Below, in pieces: positions 20,131-29,938 of a stretch of 64,000 nucleotides of DNA. Position 1 is the stretch's first letter, and each line of letters starts with the position of its first letter. The DNA is from Gammaproteobacteria bacterium (GTDB taxonomy: Bacteria; Pseudomonadota; Gammaproteobacteria; Steroidobacterales; Woeseiaceae), in NCBI GenBank assembly GCA_029861535.1, contig JAOTZC010000010.1, positions 1 to 64,000 on the forward strand. The letters are read 5' to 3'. Below the pieces are notes generated by a model. It ran no database searches and was not told where the DNA came from. It was given only the letters and a program-made list of their open reading frames with translations. Both the position numbers and the translations under genes were made by a program.

Positions 20131-20160
20131 TCGAGAAAGATTTCGTAATAGATTGATATA

Positions 20161-21114
20161 GTGGATATTACTTGGCATTCAGAATTTGCGTCGAACTGGC
20201 TGGCTGCAGCCGAGCAGCGCCGTTTGCCGCACGCCGTGTTGCTTAGCGGGCCAGTTGGTGTCGGCAAGCGAGCTGCGGCAGCCTGGATCGTCGCGCAAAA
20301 GCTCGGCATCGTCACCGAGAATCTCCCTCAATATCCATTCGATCGTCCTGTCCATGCCGATTTGCGCTGGCTGGAGCCGCCAGAGGACAAGGCGGCGATT
20401 CTGATCGACCAGATCAGAACATTGGTCGACGATTTCAGCCTGACGAGTTACGAAGGGCGCGGCAAAGCCGCAGTCATTGAGCCAGCGAATGCGATGACCA
20501 ACAATGCCGCGAACAGTTTACTGAAGACCTTGGAGGAGCCAGCGGGCGACGCGTTGCTGATTCTGGTCGCAGACCGAACCGGGCGCCTCCCGGCGACAAT
20601 ATTTAGCCGCTGCCAGCGCATCGAATTCCGAGTCCCTGCGGCGAATGTGGGTCTCGCTTGGCTCGACAGACTACATCCGGGAGGGCTTTGGGCCGAGCCC
20701 TTACGTTTGGCGGGCCTTGCGCCAATCGCCGCAATCGCCTGTGCTGAGCAAATCGACACGAGTACGGCCATGGCCAGAGATTTCACAGCGTTAGCAGGTG
20801 GCCAGGCTTCCCCGATAGATGTTGCGGCAACCTGGGCGAAAATCGATCCGCCGTTCGTTTTCGAATGGCTGGCCAGGAATGTCCAGGCTGTCGCCCGTGC
20901 CGCCGTTGGCGGGTCACATAGGGTGCAGGGCCTCGGGATTGGCGAATCTGTGCTGCAACGCATGGACAGCAGAAATCTGTTTTGTTATTTAGACATAATT
21001 AACCGGCTTCGCGGCCAGGCCAAAGGCTCCTATAACGTCCAGTTGACGCTCGAGGGCCTGTTGATTGACTGGGCCAGCGGCTTACGCGATCTGAGTCGGC
21101 AAGAACTAAGGTGA
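20161..21114 (+). CDS. holB: DNA polymerase III subunit delta-prime
   Basis: HAVLLSGPVGVGKRAAAAWIV; AMTNNAANSLLKTLEEPAGDALLILV; context after tmk. Confidence 0.95.
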   Translation: MDITWHSEFASNWLAAAEQRRLPHAVLLSGPVGVGKRAAAAWIVAQKLGIVTENLPQYPFDRPVHADLRWLEPPEDKAAILIDQIRTLVDDFSLTSYEGRGKAAVIEPANAMTNNAANSLLKTLEEPAGDALLILVADRTGRLPATIFSRCQRIEFRVPAANVGLAWLDRLHPGGLWAEPLRLAGLAPIAAIACAEQIDTSTAMARDFTALAGGQASPIDVAATWAKIDPPFVFEWLARNVQAVARAAVGGSHRVQGLGIGESVLQRMDSRNLFCYLDIINRLRGQAKGSYNVQLTLEGLLIDWASGLRDLSRQELR

Positions 21115-21118
21115 CCGA

Positions 21119-21457
21119 ATGAGCAAACCAGGACTCTTGACATTAACCATCAAAGACAAGAGCGCGTTGTACCTCGCGTATATGCCGTATATCGTCAATG
21201 GTGGCTTGTTCATTCCAACCAACAGTTCCTACCGTCTTGGTGATGAGGTATTCATGCTTCTGAACCTGATGGGCGAGGAAGAAAAGATTCCGGTGGCCGG
21301 TACCGTCATCTGGATGACGCCAAAAGGTGCACAGGGCAAGCGCACGACTGGCATTGGAGTGCAGTTCAGTGACCAGGATCAGGGCAATACGCAAAAGAAA
21401 ATTGAGAATTATCTAGCCGGCGCCTTAGGTGGCGACAAAGCCACCCATACAATGTAA
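21119..21457 (+). CDS. PilZ domain protein (type IV pilus assembly PilZ-like)
   Basis: MSKPGLLTLTIKDKSALYLAYMPYIVNGGLFIPT...; conserved holB-pilZ context. Confidence 0.92.
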   Translation: MSKPGLLTLTIKDKSALYLAYMPYIVNGGLFIPTNSSYRLGDEVFMLLNLMGEEEKIPVAGTVIWMTPKGAQGKRTTGIGVQFSDQDQGNTQKKIENYLAGALGGDKATHTM

Positions 21458-21516
21458 ACGCGCGATCCAACTGCTTGATCAAGGCCTGCTAGTTAGTCGC
21501 GACTTGCCCGTAAAAA

Positions 21517-22566
21517 TTACGCTTGTTCTTTGTTGATTCCGCCGCGCAAAACGTAGGCGTGGTAGCCACGCTCGCTCAGGATGTACGCGCCGGCGGAACT
21601 GCGCCGACCGGTGTCGCAACAAACGATATATTTTCGGTCTTGGTCGAGCGCATTGATTTTCAATCGGATAAAATACAGCGGAATATTGATTGCGCCATCG
21701 AGATGCTGGTTTTCGAATTCGCTCGGCAAGCGAACGTCTAACCACTGGCCACCTTCCTGAATAATTTTGTTTGCCTCGGCAGAATCCACCCAATCGAGCA
21801 TTGGCTCGTTCAACAGAGTTTTGAAATCGTTTTTGCCAAGTCGCATGACGGCACCGTCAGATACCATCGTAACGGTCGCATTGCGTTTCGCATCGGAAAT
21901 CAGCGCTTCCTCGCCGAACGTATCACCGACATTTAGTTCTGCCAATTTGATGCCGTCCTTACTGAGCGGCGTCTCGCGAGTAACCAGCGCAGAACCGCGA
22001 GTCAACACATAAAAATAGTCGCCTTCGGCGCCTTGTTTCAAAATTACGTCGCCTGATTTGTATTGGACCTGCTGCATGCGCATGAAGATGGCCTGAATAT
22101 TCGCCGGCGGAATCTTATGAAACGCCTTCGTCTGCAACAACATCGTCATCCAATCTTCGGCACCGCCAACGTCTTGTTTGCTCTGCAGCTCCGATACCTC
22201 GTAGGTGCCGGTCTGGTCCCAAGTCAGCATGACATCGAGCAGGTCGCTATCGACTGAGATGAATTGCACGCGATCTCGCGCTTTGGCAGAAACGCGCCGT
22301 GGGTACACCGGGGCGACGGGATTTTTGGCATGCGCGCTGCCGCCCTCAACGGTGCCGACAAGCTTGCCCTGATCCTGTAGGTCGAGCAGGCCCGACACGA
22401 CATAGAACGTGCGTTTTTCGGTGTCGCCTTCCTTGAACAGCACTTGCCCTGGAGACAGTTCTCGAACCTGCACCTTGCGAGCAAGGGCCGCAAGATTGTC
22501 GCGCTTGAGTCCGTCAAGCGGCGAAAAGCCCTTGAGCAGGTTAATCGTTGTCTGCTCGTCCGTCAT
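21517..22566 (-). CDS. Tandem cyclic-nucleotide-binding-like domains fused to a rhodanese domain
   Basis: Two CNMP-like segments (e.g. GDVILKQGAEGDYFYVLTRGSA...GDTFGEEALISDAKRNATV), then rhodanese WLDVRLPSEFENQHLDGAINIPL...YIVCCDTGRRSSAGAYIL. Confidence 0.9.
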   Translation of the reverse strand: MTDEQTTINLLKGFSPLDGLKRDNLAALARKVQVRELSPGQVLFKEGDTEKRTFYVVSGLLDLQDQGKLVGTVEGGSAHAKNPVAPVYPRRVSAKARDRVQFISVDSDLLDVMLTWDQTGTYEVSELQSKQDVGGAEDWMTMLLQTKAFHKIPPANIQAIFMRMQQVQYKSGDVILKQGAEGDYFYVLTRGSALVTRETPLSKDGIKLAELNVGDTFGEEALISDAKRNATVTMVSDGAVMRLGKNDFKTLLNEPMLDWVDSAEANKIIQEGGQWLDVRLPSEFENQHLDGAINIPLYFIRLKINALDQDRKYIVCCDTGRRSSAGAYILSERGYHAYVLRGGINKEQA

Positions 22567-22748
22567 GCTGTTCCAGTTCGCTCCATTTGGCCCGCCGATT
22601 GGGGATACCCGCTTATTATTGCTTGGCTCCTAGGCTGCTGTCGCAACCAGCGCGTATTCTACCTTCAATTCAACAACTTCCGGTACTACCGAGAACACGC
22701 ATCGTGAAGCGGAGCACACTTTAGCTGTGAATCCTTTGAGATTCTCCG

Positions 22749-24764
22749 TTATAGCTCTGACCAGCCCGGATGCGGCGTAAATCGCTCGCCGTAGCTTGCC
22801 GTGAGAGCCCGCAATCGTTCGACAACGGCTGCGATGCCGCGGCTGCGAGCGTATTGCAGCGGGCCACCCCTGAACGGGGCGAATCCGGTGCCGAATATCA
22901 CGCCCGCGTCGAGCAGCTCGGCGTCCGATATGACGCCCTCAGCGAGGCAGGCGACTGCCTCGTTCAGCATTGGCAAGATCAGTCGATCTTCGATATCGGC
23001 TGGCACCTGGCCGTCGCTGGGTGGCTTCACTGACTTACCATCCACCCACTGATAGAAGCCCTGTCCGGATTTGCGGCCGAAATGGCCGGCCTCGACCAAT
23101 TTCTCGAGTTGGGCCGGCACCGGTCGATTCATCGCTGCACCCAAGACCTTGGCTACGTGCATTGCGACGTCGATACCAACACTGTCAACGAGTTCGATCG
23201 GCCCCATCGGCATGCCGAATGTCTCGGCAGCGTTGTCGATTTCCGGCAGTGCGACGCCTTCCTCGGCCAGCATTAGTGCCTCGTTCGTGTAGGGCGCCAA
23301 TATGCGGTTAACGACAAATCCTGGTGAGCTCGCGCACTCCAGTGGCAGCTTGCTGATCTTCTTGACGAAACCGAAGCCGATATCGAGGGCCTCTTGCTGC
23401 GTATCGTCGCAACGGATTACCTCAACCAGCGGCAGTTGCGAAACGGGGTTGAAAAAGTGCAGGCCAATGAAGCGCTGCGGCGCATCGAGTACCTTGCGCA
23501 ATTCTTCGAGACGTATACTCGAGGTATTGGTCGCGAGCAGGGCGCCAGGTTTCATTTTTGCCTGCAGGTCTTTATACAAACTCTGTTTCGCATCGAGGTC
23601 TTCGAAGATAGCCTCAATGATCAGGTCCGCTTGTGCGGCGCCATCGCCGTTTACATCCGCTGTCAAACGCGACACGGTTTCCGCGCGCTTGTGATCGTCG
23701 CGTACGCGTTTGGTAAACAGTCTCTGAGCGCGGTTGAGTGCCGGTTCGACGTATTTGAGCTCACGGTCCTGCAGCGTGACCGTCAACCCCCGATACGCGC
23801 ACCACGACGCGATATCACCGCCCATAACGCCGGCACCGACGACATGTACATGGCGAACCTTGGGCGCATCTTTGCTGCCCTGTCCTTTGAGTTTATTTTG
23901 CAGAAAAAAAACGCGGACCAGGTTTCGCGACGTATCGGTGCACATTAGCTCGGCAAGCGAGCGCGCCTCCGCTTGATAGGCCACATCGCCTTTGGCGCCA
24001 AAGCGCGACCACAGATCGATAATCGCGTATGGCGCCGGGTAGTGTTCTTTGCGTGCTTTACTCCGAACTTGCTTCAGCAAGACATTACGGATAAAGGGCC
24101 GTGCTATCGCGCTGCTCAGAACACGCTCGACAAACGGTGCTTCACGTTTCGGCGGCGCTGTCGACACCAGCTTATTTGCGGCGTCGCGCCAGGATGTCTC
24201 ATCGACCACTTTGTCGATTAGCCCGATCCGACGCCCCTTACTGACGTTGATCGGGTTTCCGGTAAGCATCATCTGCATTGCGGGGCGTACGCCGGCGATG
24301 CGAACCGCACGCACGGTGCCGCCGAAACCCGGGTGTATGCCGAGCTGCACTTCAGGAAATCCCAGTATCCGCTTTTCACTGTCGAGCGCGATGCGGTAAT
24401 CGCAGGCGATTGCCAGCTCGAGGCCGCCACCGAGGGCAAAACCATTGATGACGGCGACGGTCGGGCAGTGCAGTTGTTCAAGGCGATCGAGCGCCTTTTG
24501 AGCGAGGCGAGCTAATTCATACCCCTGATCCGAATTCTCAATCTTTGTGAACTCCTTGATGTCGGCACCCATGATGAAGCCGTTGGACTTGCCGGAGTAA
24601 ACGACCAGCCCCTTCGGCAAATCCGCTTCGAGCGCGTTCAGGTTTTCGTTCAATTCAAGAAGAACAGGCCCAGACAGCACGTTGGCGCCGCCATCCGTCT
24701 TGTCGAGTTTTAGCCAGACGATACTATTGTCGTCTTTGTTTGCAGTCCAATGCTTGTCGCTCAT
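22749..24764 (-). CDS. fadJ: FadJ-like bifunctional enoyl-CoA hydratase/3-hydroxyacyl-CoA dehydrogenase
   Basis: Crotonase region INGFALGGGLELAIACDYRIA plus HACDH region VVGAGVMGGDIASWCA and FFNPVSQLPLVEVI. Confidence 0.92.
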   Translation of the reverse strand: MSDKHWTANKDDNSIVWLKLDKTDGGANVLSGPVLLELNENLNALEADLPKGLVVYSGKSNGFIMGADIKEFTKIENSDQGYELARLAQKALDRLEQLHCPTVAVINGFALGGGLELAIACDYRIALDSEKRILGFPEVQLGIHPGFGGTVRAVRIAGVRPAMQMMLTGNPINVSKGRRIGLIDKVVDETSWRDAANKLVSTAPPKREAPFVERVLSSAIARPFIRNVLLKQVRSKARKEHYPAPYAIIDLWSRFGAKGDVAYQAEARSLAELMCTDTSRNLVRVFFLQNKLKGQGSKDAPKVRHVHVVGAGVMGGDIASWCAYRGLTVTLQDRELKYVEPALNRAQRLFTKRVRDDHKRAETVSRLTADVNGDGAAQADLIIEAIFEDLDAKQSLYKDLQAKMKPGALLATNTSSIRLEELRKVLDAPQRFIGLHFFNPVSQLPLVEVIRCDDTQQEALDIGFGFVKKISKLPLECASSPGFVVNRILAPYTNEALMLAEEGVALPEIDNAAETFGMPMGPIELVDSVGIDVAMHVAKVLGAAMNRPVPAQLEKLVEAGHFGRKSGQGFYQWVDGKSVKPPSDGQVPADIEDRLILPMLNEAVACLAEGVISDAELLDAGVIFGTGFAPFRGGPLQYARSRGIAAVVERLRALTASYGERFTPHPGWSEL

Positions 24765-24796
24765 CGGGTTCCTTATTTATTTGTTAGGTGGAGTAT

Positions 24797-25531
24797 TTAC
24801 AATACGTCGAAGTCACATACCAGCGGCAAATGGTCCGAATGACGAACCTCCGGTATCTGAAAATTTGACACCCTAATTCCATCCTGATGCAAGACGAAAT
24901 CAAGTTCCTTGCGAGGCGCGCGGCTTGGATAGGTAGGCAAACTTTCTCTGTTGGCCGATTGGAGTCCTGCCGCCTTCATGAACAGGTAAATCTCGTTTTC
25001 GCCCCAGAAGGTATTGAAATCACCGGCAACGATAACAGGCTTTTCTGTCACTTCAATCAGATCGTACAAGCGCCGGAGCTGCAGGTGACGATGCCGATAC
25101 TTTAGAGACAGGTGTACCAGAAATACCGCAAATTCCTTCATTTCGAGTTCGATGATCAAGCGCTTGATGCCAGTATCAAAGTAATGAAACGTCTCTCCAT
25201 GCATGCGAGCTGCCGCCATGAACGCGTTGCCCTGTTTTCGCACGATCGGCAATATCTGGTTGATCGACTTTTCGCCGTACTTGGTCTCATAGGATGTGTT
25301 CATGCCCAGATCAGCAGCAATAGACTCCGCCTGATTGACCATGCGGCTGCGAATTGAGCCGGTGTCGACCTCGATTAGTCCGACGATATCGGGATCCACG
25401 GACTTGATGAATCGTGTGATCTCAGGCAGCACATTCTGGTTACCCAGCAGGTAACCGGCGCCCGGCACCGGCATATGCATGCTGGCGCCGCCGCCTACAG
25501 CGTAGCGAATGTTGTACAGGAGTAGTCGCAT
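24797..25531 (-). CDS. Endonuclease/exonuclease/phosphatase (EEP) family protein
   Basis: MRLLLYNIRYAVG...VDPDIVGLIEVD...VIVAGDFNTF...HSDHLPLVCDF; internal ATG chosen. Confidence 0.9.
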   Translation of the reverse strand: MRLLLYNIRYAVGGGASMHMPVPGAGYLLGNQNVLPEITRFIKSVDPDIVGLIEVDTGSIRSRMVNQAESIAADLGMNTSYETKYGEKSINQILPIVRKQGNAFMAAARMHGETFHYFDTGIKRLIIELEMKEFAVFLVHLSLKYRHRHLQLRRLYDLIEVTEKPVIVAGDFNTFWGENEIYLFMKAAGLQSANRESLPTYPSRAPRKELDFVLHQDGIRVSNFQIPEVRHSDHLPLVCDFDVL

Positions 25532-25605
25532 GCGCGGTATTGTCGTATTAAATTGATAGAATCTCCATCGGGCAGCAACCAAGGCGCCACAAGAAGGAGT
25601 ACAGC

Positions 25606-26082
25606 GTGTCTGAACGAAATCCGATCCGAGTCTTCGTAACCCATGGCTTTAAAGAATCTGATGACTATCTGCGGGTCTTCGAGTTCCTCGAATCCGTGGA
25701 TCGCTTTTATTACCTGAACGTCAGCAAGCCAGACGAGGCGCCAGCCACAGGCGGCATGGAAGCAGTGAAAGACGCGTTGATCCAACAGATCAAAGAATCC
25801 GAAGCCGTATTGCTACTGCCGAGCATGTACGACGCACAGCCAGAATTGGTGAATTATATGATGGATGTGGCCGACGCGAACGAAAAACCCATGATCGTGA
25901 TCCGGCCCTATGGCCATGTCACCGAAACGCCACCGGCGTTAGTCGATCGGGCAAATGAACACATCGAGTGGAACGCCCGTGAGATGGCCGATTCACTGCG
26001 ACGACGAGCGCGTCTCGAGGACACCCAACGCTGGGACGTGGTCGATTTTCCGGGCTTCGACGCCGACGGGGAAATCAAATAA
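25606..26082 (+). CDS. MTH538-type TIR-like domain protein (GTG start)
   Basis: RVFVTHGFKESDDYLRVFEFLESVDRFYYLNVSKPD...VLLLPSMYD...EKPMIVIRPYG; RBS aaggag upstream. Confidence 0.72.
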   Translation: MSERNPIRVFVTHGFKESDDYLRVFEFLESVDRFYYLNVSKPDEAPATGGMEAVKDALIQQIKESEAVLLLPSMYDAQPELVNYMMDVADANEKPMIVIRPYGHVTETPPALVDRANEHIEWNAREMADSLRRRARLEDTQRWDVVDFPGFDADGEIK

Positions 26083-26091
26083 AACAATAAC

Positions 26092-27069
26092 TTGAGTGTT
26101 ATACTTACGGTGAACTCTCAAACCAAGCCCGTCGTCATCGCGCACCGTGGAGCCAGTGGCTATATACCCGAACATACGCTGGCCGCAAAAGCGCTGGCAT
26201 TTGCCATGGGCGCTGATTACCTCGAGCAAGACGTCGTCGCGAGCCGTGATGATGCGCTTGTCGTGCTGCACGACATTCACCTCGATCGGGTAACTGACGT
26301 CGTTCAGGCATTTCCGGACCGAGCTCGGGCGGATGGTCGCTATTACGTACGGGACTTCGATCTGGACGAGCTGCGTTCGCTCTGCGTATGGGAGCGGATG
26401 AATGCGGATGGTTCGTCGGTGTACCCAAAGCGATTTCCGCCGAGAAGCGGGAGCTTTCGAATCCATACACTGGGTGAGGAACTGGAGCTTGTTGCCGCTT
26501 TGAACGCATCCCTCGGCAAGCGTGCGGGGGTGTACCCCGAAATCAAGCGGCCGGCGTGGCACAAACAAGAGGGCGTCGACATCGCACCGCGTATGCTCGA
26601 CGAATTGACGGCATTTGGCTATCGCGACCGCGATGATCCGGCATACGTGCAATGCTTTGATGCCGATGAGCTCGTGAGGCTGCGAAATGAACTCGGCTGC
26701 GAACTTCGGTTAGTGCAGTTGATTGGCGATAATAGCTGGGGCGAATCGGCCTCTGACTATGATGAAATGCGAACGCGGCGTGGCCTGAAAAAGCTCGCAG
26801 CAACCGTCGACGGCGTCGGTCCGTGGGTTGAGCATCTCTATGCACTGGATTCCGGCAGGCCCCGCTCAAGCGGCTTTGTCGAGGCGGCGCAGAGCGAGGG
26901 CCTCGTCGTGCATCCGTTCACGTTTCGGCGTGACAGCTTGCCGAGCGGCTTCGAAAGCTTCGACGCGTTACTGGCATTTGTCTTAGGTGAACTGGGCGCG
27001 GATGGATTGTTTACCGATTTTCCGGATCTGGCGCGCCGCATCATCGACGCGTCACCTTTGCCAAACTGA
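26092..27069 (+). CDS. Glycerophosphodiester phosphodiesterase, GlpQ-like without an obvious signal peptide
   Basis: VVIAHRGASGYIPEHTLAAKALAFAMGADYLEQDVVASRDDALVVLHD is diagnostic of GDPD. Confidence 0.95.
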   Translation: MSVILTVNSQTKPVVIAHRGASGYIPEHTLAAKALAFAMGADYLEQDVVASRDDALVVLHDIHLDRVTDVVQAFPDRARADGRYYVRDFDLDELRSLCVWERMNADGSSVYPKRFPPRSGSFRIHTLGEELELVAALNASLGKRAGVYPEIKRPAWHKQEGVDIAPRMLDELTAFGYRDRDDPAYVQCFDADELVRLRNELGCELRLVQLIGDNSWGESASDYDEMRTRRGLKKLAATVDGVGPWVEHLYALDSGRPRSSGFVEAAQSEGLVVHPFTFRRDSLPSGFESFDALLAFVLGELGADGLFTDFPDLARRIIDASPLPN

Positions 27070-27227
27070 GTTTAAGGCGAGTGATTAGGTCACTGATTTT
27101 AAAGGAAACATTCGTCTTAGCCATGTCCAAAAAATCACCGAATATGGTCACGATCGACCGCAATGCGGGTATCATTACTGAGAACTCCGTCCTTTCATGA
27201 TCTGTAAATACGAATAATCATTGACAG

Positions 27228-27770
27228 ATGTTTGCCGAGATCCCACAAAATCTAATCCTGATGACCGTTGGGGCGTTTCTGCTCGGTTGGATTCTTGCCT
27301 CGATAAGTGCCAGGTTAAGTTTTCGTTACCGAGCGCTGAAACGCGACGCGCGCGACGATCGCATTCGCTCGCTCGAAGCCGACTTGCGTGTGGCTCATAC
27401 GGACGTTGAGCAGAAGACCGAAAAGGTCGCGGAGCTGGAAGTAAATCTCGACGAAACGACTCAGGGCATCGTCAAGCGCGACAACGTCATATCACATCAG
27501 CAACAAAGCGTGGATGAACTGAGAAAGGACTTGCGAGAGTCGGTGATGAAAACCCGCGAATTGCGCCACGAGCTGTCCGACCGTGCTACGGAAAGCGTCA
27601 GATCAGAGGCAAAGATGCGTGAGATCGAGACCGAACTTTCTGTCGCGCAGGCATCAACGGACCTGCTCGCAACTGGTGTTTTGGATTACTCGGTCGCACC
27701 TGACAACGACTCGGGCGAAGACCAAAAAGAAGACGCCGATTCGGCGGGCCTCCCGAAAACCGCAAGCTGA
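27228..27770 (+). CDS. Membrane-anchored coiled-coil protein, function unknown
   Basis: N-terminal TM (LMTVGAFLLGWILASISARLSF) followed by heptad-rich charged helix. Confidence 0.7.
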   Translation: MFAEIPQNLILMTVGAFLLGWILASISARLSFRYRALKRDARDDRIRSLEADLRVAHTDVEQKTEKVAELEVNLDETTQGIVKRDNVISHQQQSVDELRKDLRESVMKTRELRHELSDRATESVRSEAKMREIETELSVAQASTDLLATGVLDYSVAPDNDSGEDQKEDADSAGLPKTAS

Positions 27771-27828
27771 ACCCGAGCCACTGCGGCACGTTAGAATATC
27801 CAGACCTTGGTGTTGTGGGGCTACCCGC

Positions 27829-28623
27829 TTGTCGAAGCCGCTGACGATCATTGTCTTTTTCTTCTTCGGCCTGAGCGCATGTAGTCGTCAGGAGGCCACC
27901 GTCTCGATCCCATTTGCGGCGACTATCGGTGGCCAAGCGGTCGGTTGCCAAGGGTTGCACGCAGCGTTTCGAATGACCGATTTACGCTTCTACGTTTATC
28001 AGCCGACGTTACATCGCAATGACGGCACGAGCGTGAGCGTTAGACTCCATGAAAACGGACGCTGGCAGCGCGATGAGCTTGTCCTGATCGATCTTGAAGA
28101 CGGCAGCGGCGACTGTCGAAACGGTACACGTGACACGAATAACGAAATCATCGGTAACGTCCCTGTCGACGAATATCAGGGTCTGACATTTTCGATTGGC
28201 GTTCCATTCGAGCGCAACCACGCCGATCCGTTGACTGCTTCTGCGCCACTCGACGACAGCACGATGCATTGGCACTGGCGATCGGGATACAAGTTCTTGC
28301 GTGCAGGTTTCGAAACAGCGAATGACGGTTTTTGGATTCATCTGGGCAGCGCGGGTTGTCTAGGCACTGTCCAGAACATAAAAAGTTGCCGATTCTCGAA
28401 TCGCTTCGACGTCACGCTCGATGACTTTCAGTTGGGCGACGAAATAACTATCGACTTCACTGCGCTGCTGTCAACGTCGAATTCGATTGACGGTACGCAA
28501 GCGGACTGCTCATCTGGCCCTGCGGAGGAGACGTGCCGTGAACCGTTCACGGTGTTCGGCATCGATTTCGACACCGGCGAACAGGTCAGCGAACAACAGC
28601 TATTTTTTGTAGGCCAGCATTGA
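27829..28623 (+). CDS. MbnP family copper-binding lipoprotein (metallo-mystery pair four-Cys motif protein), TTG start proposed
   Basis: Lipobox FFGLSACS; ATIGGQAVGC; FRMTDLRFYVYQP; MHWHWRSGYKFLRAGFE; overlaps the di-heme partner by 4 nt. Confidence 0.85.
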   Translation: MSKPLTIIVFFFFGLSACSRQEATVSIPFAATIGGQAVGCQGLHAAFRMTDLRFYVYQPTLHRNDGTSVSVRLHENGRWQRDELVLIDLEDGSGDCRNGTRDTNNEIIGNVPVDEYQGLTFSIGVPFERNHADPLTASAPLDDSTMHWHWRSGYKFLRAGFETANDGFWIHLGSAGCLGTVQNIKSCRFSNRFDVTLDDFQLGDEITIDFTALLSTSNSIDGTQADCSSGPAEETCREPFTVFGIDFDTGEQVSEQQLFFVGQH

Positions 28624-29741
28624 AACGGCTCATCGGTGCGGTTGCGGCGATTGCGATTCTCGCAATCGCTTTCTGGCTGATGCAAAAAGACAAATTCGAA
28701 TGGCATATCGCGCCGCCGTTGCCGTTGCCCGAGGTACCCATCGACAATCCTATGAGCGATGCTAAGGTCGAACTCGGGAGACGCCTGTTCTACGACTCGC
28801 GCTTATCGATTAACGGAACCATGTCCTGTGCCAGCTGCCACATTCAGTCATTGGCGTTTACGGATGGCAGGGCTCGTTCAATCGGCGCGACTGGTGAGCA
28901 ACATCCGCGCGGTGCAATGTCACTCGTTAACAGTGCCTACGGTAGTCGATTAACCTGGGCTAACAATCTGCTGGATCGTTTGGAAGATCAGGCACTGACG
29001 CCGCTGCTTGGTGACAATCCGATTGAGATGGGTATGGCGGGGCGTGAATCGGAGATTGTCACGATGTTATCGAACGACGCGTTGTATGCCTCATTGATGC
29101 GCGAAGCGTTTCCGGCGGCCAGCAATCCGTACTCAGTACTAAACGTCGTTCGTGCAACCTCGGCGTTTGTGCGTACGATTGTCAGTTTCGATTCGCCCTA
29201 TGATGCGTTTCTACGCGGAGACGTCGACGCTATTGACGCGTCTGCCAAACGCGGCATGGATTTGTTTTTTTCCGAGCGGCTCGAATGTTTCCACTGTCAT
29301 GGCGGATTCAATTTTACGGATAGTAGTACGCATGCGGACGCTAACGTCGATCGTGTCGGATTCCACAATACCGGCCTCTATAACATCGACGGCAACGGCG
29401 CGTATCCGGCGGATAATACTGGTCTGTTTGACATGACTGGCGAGCGACGCGATATGGGTCGCTTTAAAGCGCCGACCCTACGCAATATCGCTGTAACAGC
29501 GCCATATATGCACGATGGCAGCCTATTGTCGTTGCAAGAGGTGATCGCGCACTACTTGCGAGGAGGTCGCGAATTGACCGAAGGCCCGCATGCTGGAGAC
29601 GGTCGCTTGAGCCCATATAAGTCTGAGTTTATTCGCGGCTTCGAATTGAGCGACGAGGAGCACGCTGACCTGTTGGCGTTTTTACACGCGTTGACCGATC
29701 AACGCGTGATTACGGATGCGCGTTGGTCGAACCCGTGGTAA
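28620..29741 (+). CDS. MbnH family di-heme enzyme (MauG/cytochrome c peroxidase superfamily), TTG start
   Basis: Two heme motifs CASCH and CFHCH; VELGRRLFYDSRLSINGTMSCASCH; VGFHNTGLYNIDGNGAYP; MGRFKAPTLRNIAVTAPYMHDGS. Confidence 0.93.
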   Translation: MKRLIGAVAAIAILAIAFWLMQKDKFEWHIAPPLPLPEVPIDNPMSDAKVELGRRLFYDSRLSINGTMSCASCHIQSLAFTDGRARSIGATGEQHPRGAMSLVNSAYGSRLTWANNLLDRLEDQALTPLLGDNPIEMGMAGRESEIVTMLSNDALYASLMREAFPAASNPYSVLNVVRATSAFVRTIVSFDSPYDAFLRGDVDAIDASAKRGMDLFFSERLECFHCHGGFNFTDSSTHADANVDRVGFHNTGLYNIDGNGAYPADNTGLFDMTGERRDMGRFKAPTLRNIAVTAPYMHDGSLLSLQEVIAHYLRGGRELTEGPHAGDGRLSPYKSEFIRGFELSDEEHADLLAFLHALTDQRVITDARWSNPW

Positions 29742-29938
29742 TCCAATCGCAAATACGTGCGTTACCTGGGCGAAAGTTACGACGGAGCGAACCGGTACTA
29801 CATAATCAGTGCACTAAAAAAATTAATTGGCAAATTGCGCGCACTATGCAGGTAGATGAACTATCCTCAAGTATCTACAGTGGTCAATGAGCCGCAATAT
29901 TCCTAGCAAATTGAATGACCGGACTTGGGGGGTCTTTC

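Noticed and set aside
25993-26652. 219-aa minus-strand ORF
   Set aside because: Antisense to the TIR-like and GDPD genes; no domain.
24797-27069. Canonical Thoeris defence system
   Set aside because: A TIR-like protein is present, but no ThsA (SIR2/SLOG) partner is adjacent.
27829-29741. Methanobactin biosynthesis locus
   Set aside because: Only the MbnP/MbnH-like pair is seen; no mbnA, mbnB or mbnC candidates.
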